Part shown: positions 37,488-46,176 of the stretch, piece after piece
How the letters are laid out: the number at the start of each line of letters is the position of its first letter
Numbering within the stretch: the first letter of the stretch is position 1
Source: Bacteroidota bacterium
GTDB lineage: Bacteria > Bacteroidota > Ignavibacteria > Ignavibacteriales > Melioribacteraceae
Reading direction: 5' to 3'
Length of the DNA stretch: 64,000 nucleotides
NCBI GenBank assembly: GCA_018818065.1
Contig: JAHISV010000005.1
Span: 168,527-232,526, forward strand
The notes under the pieces: model-generated
The model's database searches: none
Seen by the model: the letters and a program-made list of their open reading frames with translations, nothing else
What the model was told of the DNA's origin: nothing
Program-made: the position numbers and the translations under genes

Positions 37488-37668
37488 TTCGTGTGAAAGC
37501 TATTACCCATATATGTAGTTCTGATTATTTGCACCAAACTACAAATCCGAATCAAAATGCAATTCTTTTCATCCAAATGGTGTTTATATTTTGTTCTAAT
37601 TAAGTAAAAAAGAAAATTTATCTGTATTTTCAGTGTTATAAAATTGTAACAGTTTACGGGAGATTCAA

Positions 37669-39930
37669 ATGACAGCAAATATTGAGATGATTAAAAGTGT
37701 TTATTCAGGGTACGAAGCAAAAATTAAAGCCGCACGCGAAGTGCTTGGCAGACCAATGACCTACGCTGAAAAAGTTTTATACACTCACTTGTGGGCTCCG
37801 CCTGTAATTGGGTTTAAAGGGGGAGCAGATTACGTAGATTTGGCCCCAGACAGAGTTGCCATGCAGGACGCTACCGCACAGATGGCAATGCTCCAGTTTA
37901 TGCATTCCGGACGTTCGAAGGCAGCGGTTCCTTCCACCATACATTGTGATCACCTTATTCAGGCCCAGGTTGGTGCAACGGCTGATTTGGAGCGGGCAAA
38001 TAATGACAATAATGAAGTATATGAATTTATGCGTACAGCAGGCGCAAAATACGGCGTTGGATTCTGGAAACCGGGAGCAGGTATTATTCATCAGGTTGTT
38101 CTTGAAAATTATGCGTTCCCAGGCGGATTAATGATTGGCTCCGATTCTCATACACCTAACGCTGGCGGACTTGGTATGATTGCCATAGGTGTTGGTGGCG
38201 CTGATGTGGTTGATGTAATGGCCGGTATGGCATGGGAATTAAAGTGGCCTAAACTGATTGGTGTTAAATTAACCGGAAAACTTTCCGGCTGGACTTCACC
38301 TAAAGATGTGATTCTTAAGGTTGCTGATATCCTTACAGTTAAAGGTGGAACAGGGCATATTGTTGAATACTTTGGCGAGGGAGCTAATTCGATAAGTTGT
38401 ACAGGCAAAGCGACCATTTGCAATATGGGCGCTGAGATTGGCGCAACAACATCGTTATTTGCCTATGACGAAAAGATGGCGGCCTACCTTAAAATAACCG
38501 ATCGTTCTGATGTTGCTGAACTTGCAGATAAGTATAAAGAATTATTAAAAGCCGATAGTGAAGTTTTAGAAGATCCCGAAAAATATTTTGATGAGCTGAT
38601 TGAAATTGATTTGAATTTATTAGAGCCTCATCTTAATGGTCCTTTTACACCGGATAAGGGATGGGCAATTTCTGAATTGAAAGATGCAGTTGAAACAGAA
38701 AATTTTCCGGATGAAATAAAAGTAGCCTTAATTGGAAGCTGTACAAATTCCAGTTATGAAGACATTGATCGTGCTGCAAATATTGCCAAACAGGCTCTTT
38801 CAAAAGGATTAAAAGCTAAATCCCAATTTTTAATAACTCCCGGCTCAGAGCAGGTAAGAGCAACCATTGAAAGAGATGGTCAGCTTAAAACACTAACCGA
38901 TTTTGGCGGAGTTGTTATGGCTAATGCTTGCGGACCATGCATTGGTATGTGGAAGCGTATGGACAACGAATCAGGGGAGAGAAACACCATTGTTACCTCG
39001 TTCAACCGTAACTTTGCAAAACGGAATGATGGCAACCCGAATACATTGGCTTTTGTCGCGAGTCCTGAAATTACAACTGCACTGGCGATTTCTGGAAGTC
39101 TCAGCTTTAACCCTATTACTGATGAGTTGGTAAACAGCGAAGGAGAACTTGTAAAACTGAATGATCCTTTTGGCGATGAACTGCCGGAGAATGGTTTTAT
39201 TAAGGATAATAATGGACTTATAGAGCCTCCGGCTGATGGTTCAGGTGTTGAAGTGGCAGTAGCCCTGGATAGTAACCGATTACAGTTGCTGGAAAAATTT
39301 CAACCATGGGATGGCAAAGACTATACTGATATGCCGGTTCTCTTAAAGGCAAAAGGTAAGTGTACTACTGATCATATTTCAATGGCAGGTCCGTGGCTAC
39401 GTTTCCGTGGACATCTTGATAATCTTTCTGACAATATGCTTCTGGGCGCCATAAATGCTTATAACGATAAACCGGGTAATGTTAAAAATCAATTAACTGG
39501 TGAATATCAGGAGCCGCATCAGGTAGCCCGCGCCTATAAAGAGAATAATATTAATTGGGTTGTTGTTGGTGACGAAAATTATGGCGAAGGATCAAGTCGT
39601 GAACATGCTGCAATGGAACCTCGTTTCCTAGGCGGTAAAGCGATTATAACTAAAAGCTTTGCAAGAATTCACGAAACTAACCTGAAAAAACAGGGTATGC
39701 TTCCTCTTACATTTAGTGATCCGGGCGATTACAATAAAATTTATGAGGATGATAGATTAAGTCTGATTGATCTAGACAAGCTTGCACCGGGACATCAGGT
39801 CAAATGTGTAATAACTCACTCTGATGGTTCAACTGAAGATATTTTACTTAATCAGACCATGAATGAGAATCAAATTGAATGGTTCAAAGCAGGCAGCGCA
39901 CTAAATTTGATAGCGAGTAGTAGTAAGTAG
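37669..39930 (+). CDS. Aconitate hydratase (mitochondrial-type)
   Basis: A 753-residue TCA cycle enzyme that interconverts citrate and isocitrate through cis-aconitate. The three cysteines that hold the [4Fe-4S] cluster are Cys358 in GSCTNSS and Cys421/Cys424 in ANACGPCIG. The swivel domain near the C-terminus has [15 protein letters not shown] with active-site Ser/Arg. Its length and sequence style match the mitochondrial-type aconitase common in Bacteroidota rather than AcnB. GGGAG lies before the ATG, and a good terminator follows at 39941. Confidence 0.96.
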   Translation: MTANIEMIKSVYSGYEAKIKAAREVLGRPMTYAEKVLYTHLWAPPVIGFKGGADYVDLAPDRVAMQDATAQMAMLQFMHSGRSKAAVPSTIHCDHLIQAQVGATADLERANNDNNEVYEFMRTAGAKYGVGFWKPGAGIIHQVVLENYAFPGGLMIGSDSHTPNAGGLGMIAIGVGGADVVDVMAGMAWELKWPKLIGVKLTGKLSGWTSPKDVILKVADILTVKGGTGHIVEYFGEGANSISCTGKATICNMGAEIGATTSLFAYDEKMAAYLKITDRSDVAELADKYKELLKADSEVLEDPEKYFDELIEIDLNLLEPHLNGPFTPDKGWAISELKDAVETENFPDEIKVALIGSCTNSSYEDIDRAANIAKQALSKGLKAKSQFLITPGSEQVRATIERDGQLKTLTDFGGVVMANACGPCIGMWKRMDNESGERNTIVTSFNRNFAKRNDGNPNTLAFVASPEITTALAISGSLSFNPITDELVNSEGELVKLNDPFGDELPENGFIKDNNGLIEPPADGSGVEVAVALDSNRLQLLEKFQPWDGKDYTDMPVLLKAKGKCTTDHISMAGPWLRFRGHLDNLSDNMLLGAINAYNDKPGNVKNQLTGEYQEPHQVARAYKENNINWVVVGDENYGEGSSREHAAMEPRFLGGKAIITKSFARIHETNLKKQGMLPLTFSDPGDYNKIYEDDRLSLIDLDKLAPGHQVKCVITHSDGSTEDILLNQTMNENQIEWFKAGSALNLIASSSK

Positions 39931-39940
39931 ATTCTTTTGC

Positions 39941-39972
39941 AAGGGCTGTTTCTAATGAGACAGCCCTTGATT
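39941..39972. terminator. Terminator between aconitase and threonine dehydratase genes
   Basis: AAGGGCTGTTTC pairs with GAGACAGCCCTT across 39941-39968 with a TAAT loop and one G-T pair, followed by GATTTT on the plus strand. It lies between convergent genes and can act for aconitase and perhaps both. Confidence 0.85.
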
Positions 39973-40005
39973 TTAATGCTCTTTGTTAAAAGCCGGGATG
40001 TAGTT

Positions 40006-40953
40006 TTACCAGGGCAGTTTATTCAAATCCACGTTACCGCCTGAAAGAATTAAGCCCACATTTTTACCTGCAAATTTCTCAGGGTTATCCATCACAATTG
40101 CCAAAGTTACAGCCGCAGATGGTTCAACCACAATTTTAAGTCGTTCAAATATCAGGTGCATTGCCTTAATGGTTACCTCATCACTGACGGTTATGATTTC
40201 ATTTACATACTTTTTGATTATTGGAAAGGTCTTATCACCAAGCGAGGTTAACAATCCATCACAAATTGTATTTGGCTTAACTGAAGGGTAGATTTTATCA
40301 TCCCTGATTGATCTGAAGGCATCATCAGCACCGGCAGGCTCTGCCGCAAAAACCTTTGTTTCCGGTGAAAAATAGTGAGCACTTAAAAGCGTACCACTCA
40401 ACAATCCGCCGCCGCCCACCGGGGATATAATAATATCAAGCTTATCTGTATCCTCGATTAGCTCCAGGGTTGCTGTTCCCTGGCCGGCAATTATATCGTA
40501 ATCGTTGTAAGGATGGATAAAAGTAGCTGATGTCTCTGTGACAACTTTATCCAAAAGAGCTTCACGTGCTTCCTGAGTCGGCTCGGATTCATATATCTTC
40601 GCGCCATACCCGGCGACTGCATTCTTTTTAATTTGGGGTGCAGTTCTCGGCATCACAATATGCGCCGGGACACCCTTCATTTTAGCGGAAAGGGCAAGTG
40701 CCTGGGCAAAATTTCCTGAAGAGTGAGTTGCAACACCTTTTTTAACAGCTTCATCATCCAATTGATTTATCGCGTTTATGGCGCCACGAAATTTGAAGGC
40801 CCCGACTTTCTGCATGTTTTCACACTTGAAGAATAATTTACATCCTGCTATTTCATTTATTTGTTCAGAGGATAAAACAGGGGTTCTATGAGCATACTGC
40901 TTTACAATTTCATAAGCATTTATTAGATCAGCTTTGTTTGGTTCTCTTAGCAT
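40006..40953 (-). CDS. Threonine/serine dehydratase (PLP enzyme)
   Basis: 315 residues, fold type II PLP enzyme. The PLP lysine is Lys54 in GAFKFRGAIN. HSSGNFAQALA and the phosphate loop VGGGGLLSG are present, along with LILSGGNVD at the C-terminus. It is too short to carry the regulatory domain of biosynthetic IlvA, so it is a catabolic threonine/serine dehydratase or serine racemase-like enzyme. It is the last of three closely spaced minus-strand genes (CPBP, TetR, dehydratase). Confidence 0.9.
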   Translation of the reverse strand: MLREPNKADLINAYEIVKQYAHRTPVLSSEQINEIAGCKLFFKCENMQKVGAFKFRGAINAINQLDDEAVKKGVATHSSGNFAQALALSAKMKGVPAHIVMPRTAPQIKKNAVAGYGAKIYESEPTQEAREALLDKVVTETSATFIHPYNDYDIIAGQGTATLELIEDTDKLDIIISPVGGGGLLSGTLLSAHYFSPETKVFAAEPAGADDAFRSIRDDKIYPSVKPNTICDGLLTSLGDKTFPIIKKYVNEIITVSDEVTIKAMHLIFERLKIVVEPSAAVTLAIVMDNPEKFAGKNVGLILSGGNVDLNKLPW

Positions 40954-41009
40954 CTTCTACCTTGAATTGAATATTAAAAAGATGTACTAAGTTAAGATGA
41001 GAAACTGAT

Positions 41010-41615
41010 TTAATCAATTTTTATAGAGTCATAGAAAAAATCTACATGGTTATAGGCTTTATCAAGAACTTCATCCAGTTTTCCATCTTCATCGGCCGCC
41101 ATATACTCAATCCGAATCATGTATAACGGGGCGATAAATTCATCTGATAACAATTTGGGATCAACTTCCTTAATAAGTTTATGTCTTGTAAGCTCATCAA
41201 AAATCATCCACCACATCGAGCGGGCTTCATTCATGTACTCGTTTAAGGTCATTATTTTTTCACTGCTTTGGCTGTACTGTTCCATTAAAAGTAACCGAAT
41301 AAATCTTCTTTCATTTTGACTGTTCCAATGGCTAATAAGTTTGTTTGTGAAGTTATTAAGGAATTGATGAGGCTCTTCAAGCTGCTCAACTAAATCATCA
41401 CTAATAATTGTTGAGCCGACTGCTGTACTTTTAAACTTATTAGCAATCTCTTTAAATATCTCAGTTTTAGAAGTGAAGTAATTATAAATGCCGCTTTCCC
41501 TTATTCCAACTTCACGTGCGATATGTCTTACCGAGGTTCCGGCAAAACCATTTTTTGAAAACAGGTCAAGAGATATATCAAGAATTAACTGTCTGGTTGC
41601 TTCACCCTTTGCCAT
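41010..41615 (-). CDS. TetR-family transcriptional regulator
   Basis: 201 residues. The N-terminal helix-turn-helix (about residues 10-55) contains GTSVRHIAREVGIRESG and YNYFTSKTEIF, as in TetR/AcrR regulators. The C-terminal ligand domain is divergent, so the inducer is unknown. It is spaced 53 bases after the CPBP protease gene and 56 before the dehydratase gene and may regulate this unit. Confidence 0.92.
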   Translation of the reverse strand: MAKGEATRQLILDISLDLFSKNGFAGTSVRHIAREVGIRESGIYNYFTSKTEIFKEIANKFKSTAVGSTIISDDLVEQLEEPHQFLNNFTNKLISHWNSQNERRFIRLLLMEQYSQSSEKIMTLNEYMNEARSMWWMIFDELTRHKLIKEVDPKLLSDEFIAPLYMIRIEYMAADEDGKLDEVLDKAYNHVDFFYDSIKID

Positions 41616-41668
41616 ATTACCCCCATTTTAATATGCAAGCGTATTGAGTGATTGCAACTAAGCCCGCA

Positions 41669-42613
41669 TCACTCCAAGGTATCCTTTGTATAATCCGCAA
41701 AAGTACAAACGTCTTCTTTTTTAGCAGACGTATACTTTAGCCAAATATGTAAAAGAATCAACCAAATAACAGCGACAAAATAAATCACCAAACCTGCCTC
41801 GGGTCCAAAAGAGCCGCCAGTCCAAAGGGGATCACCAAGCTGATTGATTTCAAGAAATGATGACTGAGTAAGGTTGCCACTTACAGGAAATCCATACACG
41901 CAGCCCTGAAAGAAATTCCATGAGATATGAACACCAATAGAGATAGCAAGTGACTTGGTAATTACAAAAGTGTAGGCGAGCAGGGCTCCGATAATTACAA
42001 TGTTCCACCATGCGACGAAAGTGGAATTTGGGTTATTTGCATGTCCAAGACCAAAGAGAAACGAGGTAAAAAGAAGAGCGAATATAACAGCAAACATAGG
42101 TCCGGTTTTTTTGAAGTTAACACCCTCTGCCAGGTTTTTTAAAAGATAACCACGGCTTGTTGCTTCTTCATAAAAACCCACGTGGATATAAAGTAGAATT
42201 GATAAAATCATCATTGGCCAGAAGCTGCGATCTTCCATAACGAAAAACGTGTCCTTAATTTCAACCCAGCCGAGTGCCAACTCCAGAAAGAAAACAAAAC
42301 TAATAAGAATAATTCCCAGAAGGAGACCAAAGAAAAGATCCTTTATCCACCTGGCATTCCATTCAAGCCCGTAACCTGACATTTTGCGTCTGTCAATAAT
42401 TTTAGCCATTAACCAGAGCAGCCCAAGAATAAGTGCAAATGAAAGCGGCGTACCAATTATGCGGTAGTAAACAAACAGATCCATCAGGGGTGTAATAGCA
42501 AGTCGTTGAATTACCATAGCGAAGACAAAAAGAATAAGGAAAATAGGTATACGAACCATTGCACGAAATCTGCGTTCTTCCGTGTTGAAGAGTATTGATT
42601 TGATGAATTCCAC
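41669..42613 (-). CDS. CPBP (Abi) family intramembrane metalloprotease
   Basis: 314 residues with about eight hydrophobic helices. CPBP motif 1 EEATSR is at residues 149-154, motif 2 is FGLGH and motif 3 is GVHISWNF, giving the glutamate and histidines that bind the metal. The family includes CAAX-type prenyl proteases and bacteriocin-immunity proteins. The target here is unknown. It heads the probable unit with TetR and the dehydratase. Confidence 0.9.
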   Translation of the reverse strand: MEFIKSILFNTEERRFRAMVRIPIFLILFVFAMVIQRLAITPLMDLFVYYRIIGTPLSFALILGLLWLMAKIIDRRKMSGYGLEWNARWIKDLFFGLLLGIILISFVFFLELALGWVEIKDTFFVMEDRSFWPMMILSILLYIHVGFYEEATSRGYLLKNLAEGVNFKKTGPMFAVIFALLFTSFLFGLGHANNPNSTFVAWWNIVIIGALLAYTFVITKSLAISIGVHISWNFFQGCVYGFPVSGNLTQSSFLEINQLGDPLWTGGSFGPEAGLVIYFVAVIWLILLHIWLKYTSAKKEDVCTFADYTKDTLE

Positions 42614-42680
42614 TAGAGCCCCCCAATTAAGACTAAAGACGCAAGATTTTAGTAATTAGATAGTATAAAATTTCTAGAGC

Positions 42681-42723
42681 CTGTCATTCTGACGAAAGTC
42701 AGAATCTCTGTGCAGAATGACAG
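42681..42723. repeat. Two-way hairpin element after valS
   Basis: CTGTCATTCTG (42681-42691) is complementary to CAGAATGACAG (42713-42723). The segment ATTCTGAC (42686-42693) is also complementary to the nearer GTCAGAAT (42698-42705). The left arm can therefore pair with either copy. It resembles the GTCATTCTGA-type intergenic repeats common in Bacteroidota and Chlorobi genomes. Only one copy is in this window. Confidence 0.55.
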
Positions 42724-42757
42724 AAAAAAAATCCCGGATAACAGAGTCATCCGGGAT
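42723..42757 (-). terminator. Terminator of valS
   Basis: ATCCCGGAT (42731-42739) and ATCCGGGAT (42749-42757) form a 9-base stem with a 9-base loop. On the minus strand it is followed by a run of eight U. It lies about 100 bases past the valS stop. Confidence 0.88.
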
Positions 42758-42859
42758 TGAATTTAACATTCAAATTTTTGGAAAGCAAATTTGAGTTTTG
42801 GGGACTTACGCTTTCACGACCAGGTCAAGACAGTCCGGCATGAAGGATAAAATCCTGTG

Positions 42860-45481
42860 TTACGTAAGGTCTTCGTGTATAGCTTTGAATTTGGCTAAAG
42901 CATCTGACCAGTCGCGTTGTTTGGCACGTTCTTTCTCAACAACGTCAGCAGGAGCATTATCCGTAAAGCTGGAATTGCCAAGTTTCTTTTCAACACCCAG
43001 AACTGCGCCTTCAAGACGTTTAATTTCCTTCTCAATTCTCTGACGCTCAACATCAAGGTCAATAACACCTTCAAGCGGAAGATAAATATCAACACCTTTT
43101 ACAACTATTGAGGCACTTGCTTTTGGTTTTTCTATATCAGCGCCTGAAATCAATTCTTCTACTTTCCCAAGTGATTTTATGTAAACAGTCTGATTTTCAG
43201 TAATAGAATCAGTCCTAATAAATGCACTTACTTTTTTAGATGGTGGAATATTCATCTCGCCACGGATATTACGGATACCGGAAACGATAGCCTGAACAAA
43301 ATCCATTTCATTTTCAGCCGTCTTATTAATAAGAGACTCATTCAGTTTTGGGAATTCGGTAACAGAAATACTTTCACCTTGTTTCCGTGTGTGGGTTAGC
43401 TGCCAGATTTCTTCAGTAATAAATGGCATGAAAGGATGAAGGATTTTCATCATTTCTTCAAAGAGCGCTATTGACCTTGTTAACACAGCTGATTTGACTT
43501 CATCATCATCGCTGTATAACCTGTTTTTTGCAAGTTCCACGTACCAGTCGCAGAAGTCATTCCATATGAAAGCATATAAAATTTTAGAAGCCTGGTTAAC
43601 TTCAAATTTATCCAGCGCATCAGTAAACTGCTTAAGTGTACTCTGGAAACGTGATTGAATCCACTCATCCACAAAGTCAACGTGTTTGTCTTTCAGTTCT
43701 TCATTTAACGGAATGCTCTGGGCGTTCATCATTAAGAAACGACCGGCGTTCCAGATCTTATTGGCGAAATTCTTTCCAATGTCACATTTTTCAGTTTCGA
43801 ATAGAACATCCTGTCCGAGAGGAGCGATGTAGTTAATAGTGAACCGAAGAGCATCTGCACCATATTCCTGAAAGATGTCTAGCGGGTCAGGCGAGTTGCC
43901 GAGTGACTTGCTCATGCGGCGTCCCTGCGGGTCGCGTATTGTGCTGGTGAAATAAACATCCTTGAAAGGAATGTCTTTTTTGAATTCCATTCCCGCCATA
44001 ATCATTCTCGCTACCCAGAAGAAAATGATATCAGGGCCGGTAACCAGTAAATTAGTCGGGTAGTAATAATTTTGTTCCTCTTCAGTCGGGAAAACATCAT
44101 AAGCCCATAACCAGCTTGAAGCCCATGTATCAAGAACATCGGATTCCTGTGTGTAATTGTCAACATCTTTTGGCGGCATCGCATCGCAGTAAATTTCGCC
44201 TGTTTCATTGTGGTACCAAACCGGTATCTGATGACCCCAGTAAAGCTGACGGGAGATACACCAGTCGCGTATGTTAGTCATCCAATGCTCGTAGGTCTTA
44301 ACCCAGTGTTCAGGATGGAATTTAATCCTGCCGTCTTTTACAACCTCAAGTGCGGTACTTGCAAGCTCTTCCATTTTCATGAACCATTGCTCTGATAAGT
44401 ATGGCTCGATTGGAACATCACCACGTTGAGAGTAACCAACTTTGTTTGTGTACTCTTCAATTTTCTCCATAAGCCCGAGCGCTTCAAGTTTTTCTATTAC
44501 TTTCTTTCGGACCTCATAACGATCAAGTCCTCTAAGATCTTCAGGAACATTGTCATTTGTTGAAGCGTCTTCGTTAAAAATGTTAATCATTTCAAGGTTG
44601 TGACGTTGACCCATGTCGTAGTCATTTACATCATGAGCCGGTGTTACTTTCACACAACCGGTTCCGAAATCCATATCTACGTATTCGTCACCAAATATTG
44701 GTATTTCACGATTCACGATAGGCAGAATTACTTTCTTGCCAATTATGTCTTTATATCTTTCATCATTCGGATTAATTGCAATACCGGTATCACCAAGCAT
44801 TGTTTCGGGACGTGTTGTTGCAACAACAAGATATTTGTCCGAGTCTTTTATCGGGTAACGGAAGTGCCAAAGTTTACCATTAACTTCTTTAAAGATTACT
44901 TCTTCATCAGAAATTGCTGATTTTGTTTTAGGGCACCAGTTAACCATACGGTAGCCTTTGTAAATTTTATCCTTTTTGTAAAGAGCCACAAATGTTTCAA
45001 TAACTTTTTTATAGTAATGATCATCCATGGTAAACCGCTCGCGTTCCCAGTCGCAGCTAACACCAAGTTTACGAAGCTGTTGGAAAATGATACCGCCATA
45101 CTTATCTTTCCACTCGAAACAGTGTTTTAGAAATTCCTCTCTTGAAATGTCATTTTTGTTAATTCCTTTTTCTTTCAACATTTGAATCACTTTAGACTCA
45201 GTAGCAATAGAGGCATGGTCAATACCCGGAACCCAGCAGGCGTTGAATCCAGTCATTCTTTTGTATCGAATGTAGATATCCTGAAGAGTGTTATTAAGGA
45301 TATGACCAATATGAAGTATCCCGGTAATGTTTGGTGGAGGAATAACGATTGTATATGGTTCTTTCGTTTCATCGACTTCCGAATGGTAAAGTCTGTTGTC
45401 TTCCCAGTATTTTATCCACTTATCTTCAACGTCCGTAGGCTTATAGGCTTTTGGAATTTCATTGATATCTTGTTCGCTCAT
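42860..45481 (-). CDS. valS: Valyl-tRNA synthetase
   Basis: An 873-residue class I synthetase charging tRNA-Val. The HIGH motif is HIGH at residues 57-60 (NITGILHIGH) and the KMSKS motif is RMSKS at 522-526. The editing (CP1) domain lies between them, with TTRPETMLGDT and the GCVKVTPAHD threonine/aspartate site. The C-terminus has the coiled-coil arm typical of ValRS. The ATG at 45481 is preferred over one 33 bases upstream because the sequence then starts with MSEQDINEIP close to a weak GGAC. A U-rich terminator follows. Confidence 0.96.
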   Translation of the reverse strand: MSEQDINEIPKAYKPTDVEDKWIKYWEDNRLYHSEVDETKEPYTIVIPPPNITGILHIGHILNNTLQDIYIRYKRMTGFNACWVPGIDHASIATESKVIQMLKEKGINKNDISREEFLKHCFEWKDKYGGIIFQQLRKLGVSCDWERERFTMDDHYYKKVIETFVALYKKDKIYKGYRMVNWCPKTKSAISDEEVIFKEVNGKLWHFRYPIKDSDKYLVVATTRPETMLGDTGIAINPNDERYKDIIGKKVILPIVNREIPIFGDEYVDMDFGTGCVKVTPAHDVNDYDMGQRHNLEMINIFNEDASTNDNVPEDLRGLDRYEVRKKVIEKLEALGLMEKIEEYTNKVGYSQRGDVPIEPYLSEQWFMKMEELASTALEVVKDGRIKFHPEHWVKTYEHWMTNIRDWCISRQLYWGHQIPVWYHNETGEIYCDAMPPKDVDNYTQESDVLDTWASSWLWAYDVFPTEEEQNYYYPTNLLVTGPDIIFFWVARMIMAGMEFKKDIPFKDVYFTSTIRDPQGRRMSKSLGNSPDPLDIFQEYGADALRFTINYIAPLGQDVLFETEKCDIGKNFANKIWNAGRFLMMNAQSIPLNEELKDKHVDFVDEWIQSRFQSTLKQFTDALDKFEVNQASKILYAFIWNDFCDWYVELAKNRLYSDDDEVKSAVLTRSIALFEEMMKILHPFMPFITEEIWQLTHTRKQGESISVTEFPKLNESLINKTAENEMDFVQAIVSGIRNIRGEMNIPPSKKVSAFIRTDSITENQTVYIKSLGKVEELISGADIEKPKASASIVVKGVDIYLPLEGVIDLDVERQRIEKEIKRLEGAVLGVEKKLGNSSFTDNAPADVVEKERAKQRDWSDALAKFKAIHEDLT

Positions 45482-45665
45482 TACATGTCCTGAATTTTCA
45501 AAAATAAAGGTCAAATATACGGAAATTCCTGAGAAAATTAGACATTATGATCTAAAGCAATTACTCTTCTGTAACGAATTAAATTATTGACATTTCAGAT
45601 CATTTTGTTAGCTTGTTTTCTAATTCTTAAGAAAAAGCCTTTTCAATTTAGTTTAGGAGTCAACT

Positions 45666-46040
45666 ATGGAAATGCAACAACCTACTGATAATATTATTCT
45701 TCAAATACGTGGTTACGCAATTGAAGCAACTCCCTGGTTAAAATTTATTGGAGTTATGAGTATAATTTATGGGGTACTGATAGCCTTAACCATAGTAGGT
45801 ATTCTCATAGCGTGGGCGCCAATATGGATGGGTGTTTTATTATTTCAGGCGGGTAACGCCGCAAAAGATTCTCAACTTCTCGATAATCCGACTCTCCTTG
45901 TTGAGATGATGAAAAAGTTAAAAACCTTCTTCATAGTTAACGGCATCCTTTTGGTGGTAGGTTTAGTTGTAGGATTAATTTGGTTCATTTTTGCCGGTGC
46001 AATGCTAATGAGCGCCTTTGGCGGAGATATGAGTTATTAA
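45666..46040 (+). CDS. DUF5362 family membrane protein
   Basis: 124 residues with hydrophobic helices at about 24-60 (LKFIGVMSIIYGVLIALTIV and onwards) and 92-115. The polar middle contains QAGNAAKDSQLLDN. The pattern fits DUF5362, a small inner membrane family of unknown role. TTTAGGAGTCAACT precedes the ATG. It is divergent from valS and convergent with tex, with strong hairpins downstream. Confidence 0.75.
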   Translation: MEMQQPTDNIILQIRGYAIEATPWLKFIGVMSIIYGVLIALTIVGILIAWAPIWMGVLLFQAGNAAKDSQLLDNPTLLVEMMKKLKTFFIVNGILLVVGLVVGLIWFIFAGAMLMSAFGGDMSY

Positions 46041-46073
46041 AATTAAATTGATGAAAATGTTTTCAATATTTAA

Positions 46074-46092
46074 GCCCCGCAATTAGCGGGGC
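46074..46092. terminator. GC-rich hairpin after DUF5362 gene
   Basis: GCCCCGC (46074-46080) and GCGGGGC (46086-46092) with an AATTA loop. AAAAGTT follows, so there is no T-tract on the plus strand. It is a likely pause or termination site for the DUF5362 transcript. Confidence 0.65.
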
Positions 46093-46107
46093 AAAAGTTA
46101 TCTTCTT

Positions 46108-46172
46108 GATCATGCTCTTACTCCTGATCATGATCGTCTTTCAAAATATTGATCAAGATCAGGAGCATGATC
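46108..46172. repeat. GATC-dense inverted repeat between convergent genes
   Basis: Left arm 46108-46135 and right arm 46151-46172 are largely complementary (GATCATGCTC, then CCTGATCATGATC, against GATCAAGATCAGGAGCATGATC), with a 4-5 base bulge on the left. Six GATC sites fall within 65 bases. It sits directly before the tex stop and may act as its terminator or as a methylation-linked site. Confidence 0.5.
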
Positions 46173-46176
46173 AGGA

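Larger units (their letters stand above)
37270..37668. other. Intergenic region between LEA lipoprotein and aconitase
   Basis: About 400 bases without a convincing gene. It contains a minus-strand terminator at 37405-37430 with no assigned gene upstream, and a 14-base palindrome at 37474-37487. A minus-strand frame of 68 codons overlapping the aconitase start was judged spurious. The region may encode a small RNA. Confidence 0.5.

Noticed and set aside
37452..37607. Short plus-strand frame from GTG with AAGGAG upstream
   Set aside because: The product (VLCLEFSL...) resembles random translation of AT-rich DNA and has no family; the ribosome-site match is probably chance.
37472..37678. 68-codon minus-strand frame over the aconitase start
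   Set aside because: Starts inside the aconitase gene, has an unlikely composition and no ribosome binding site.
42860..45514. Several long frames antisense to valS
   Set aside because: They follow from codon structure of valS on the other strand and have no ribosome sites or family likeness.
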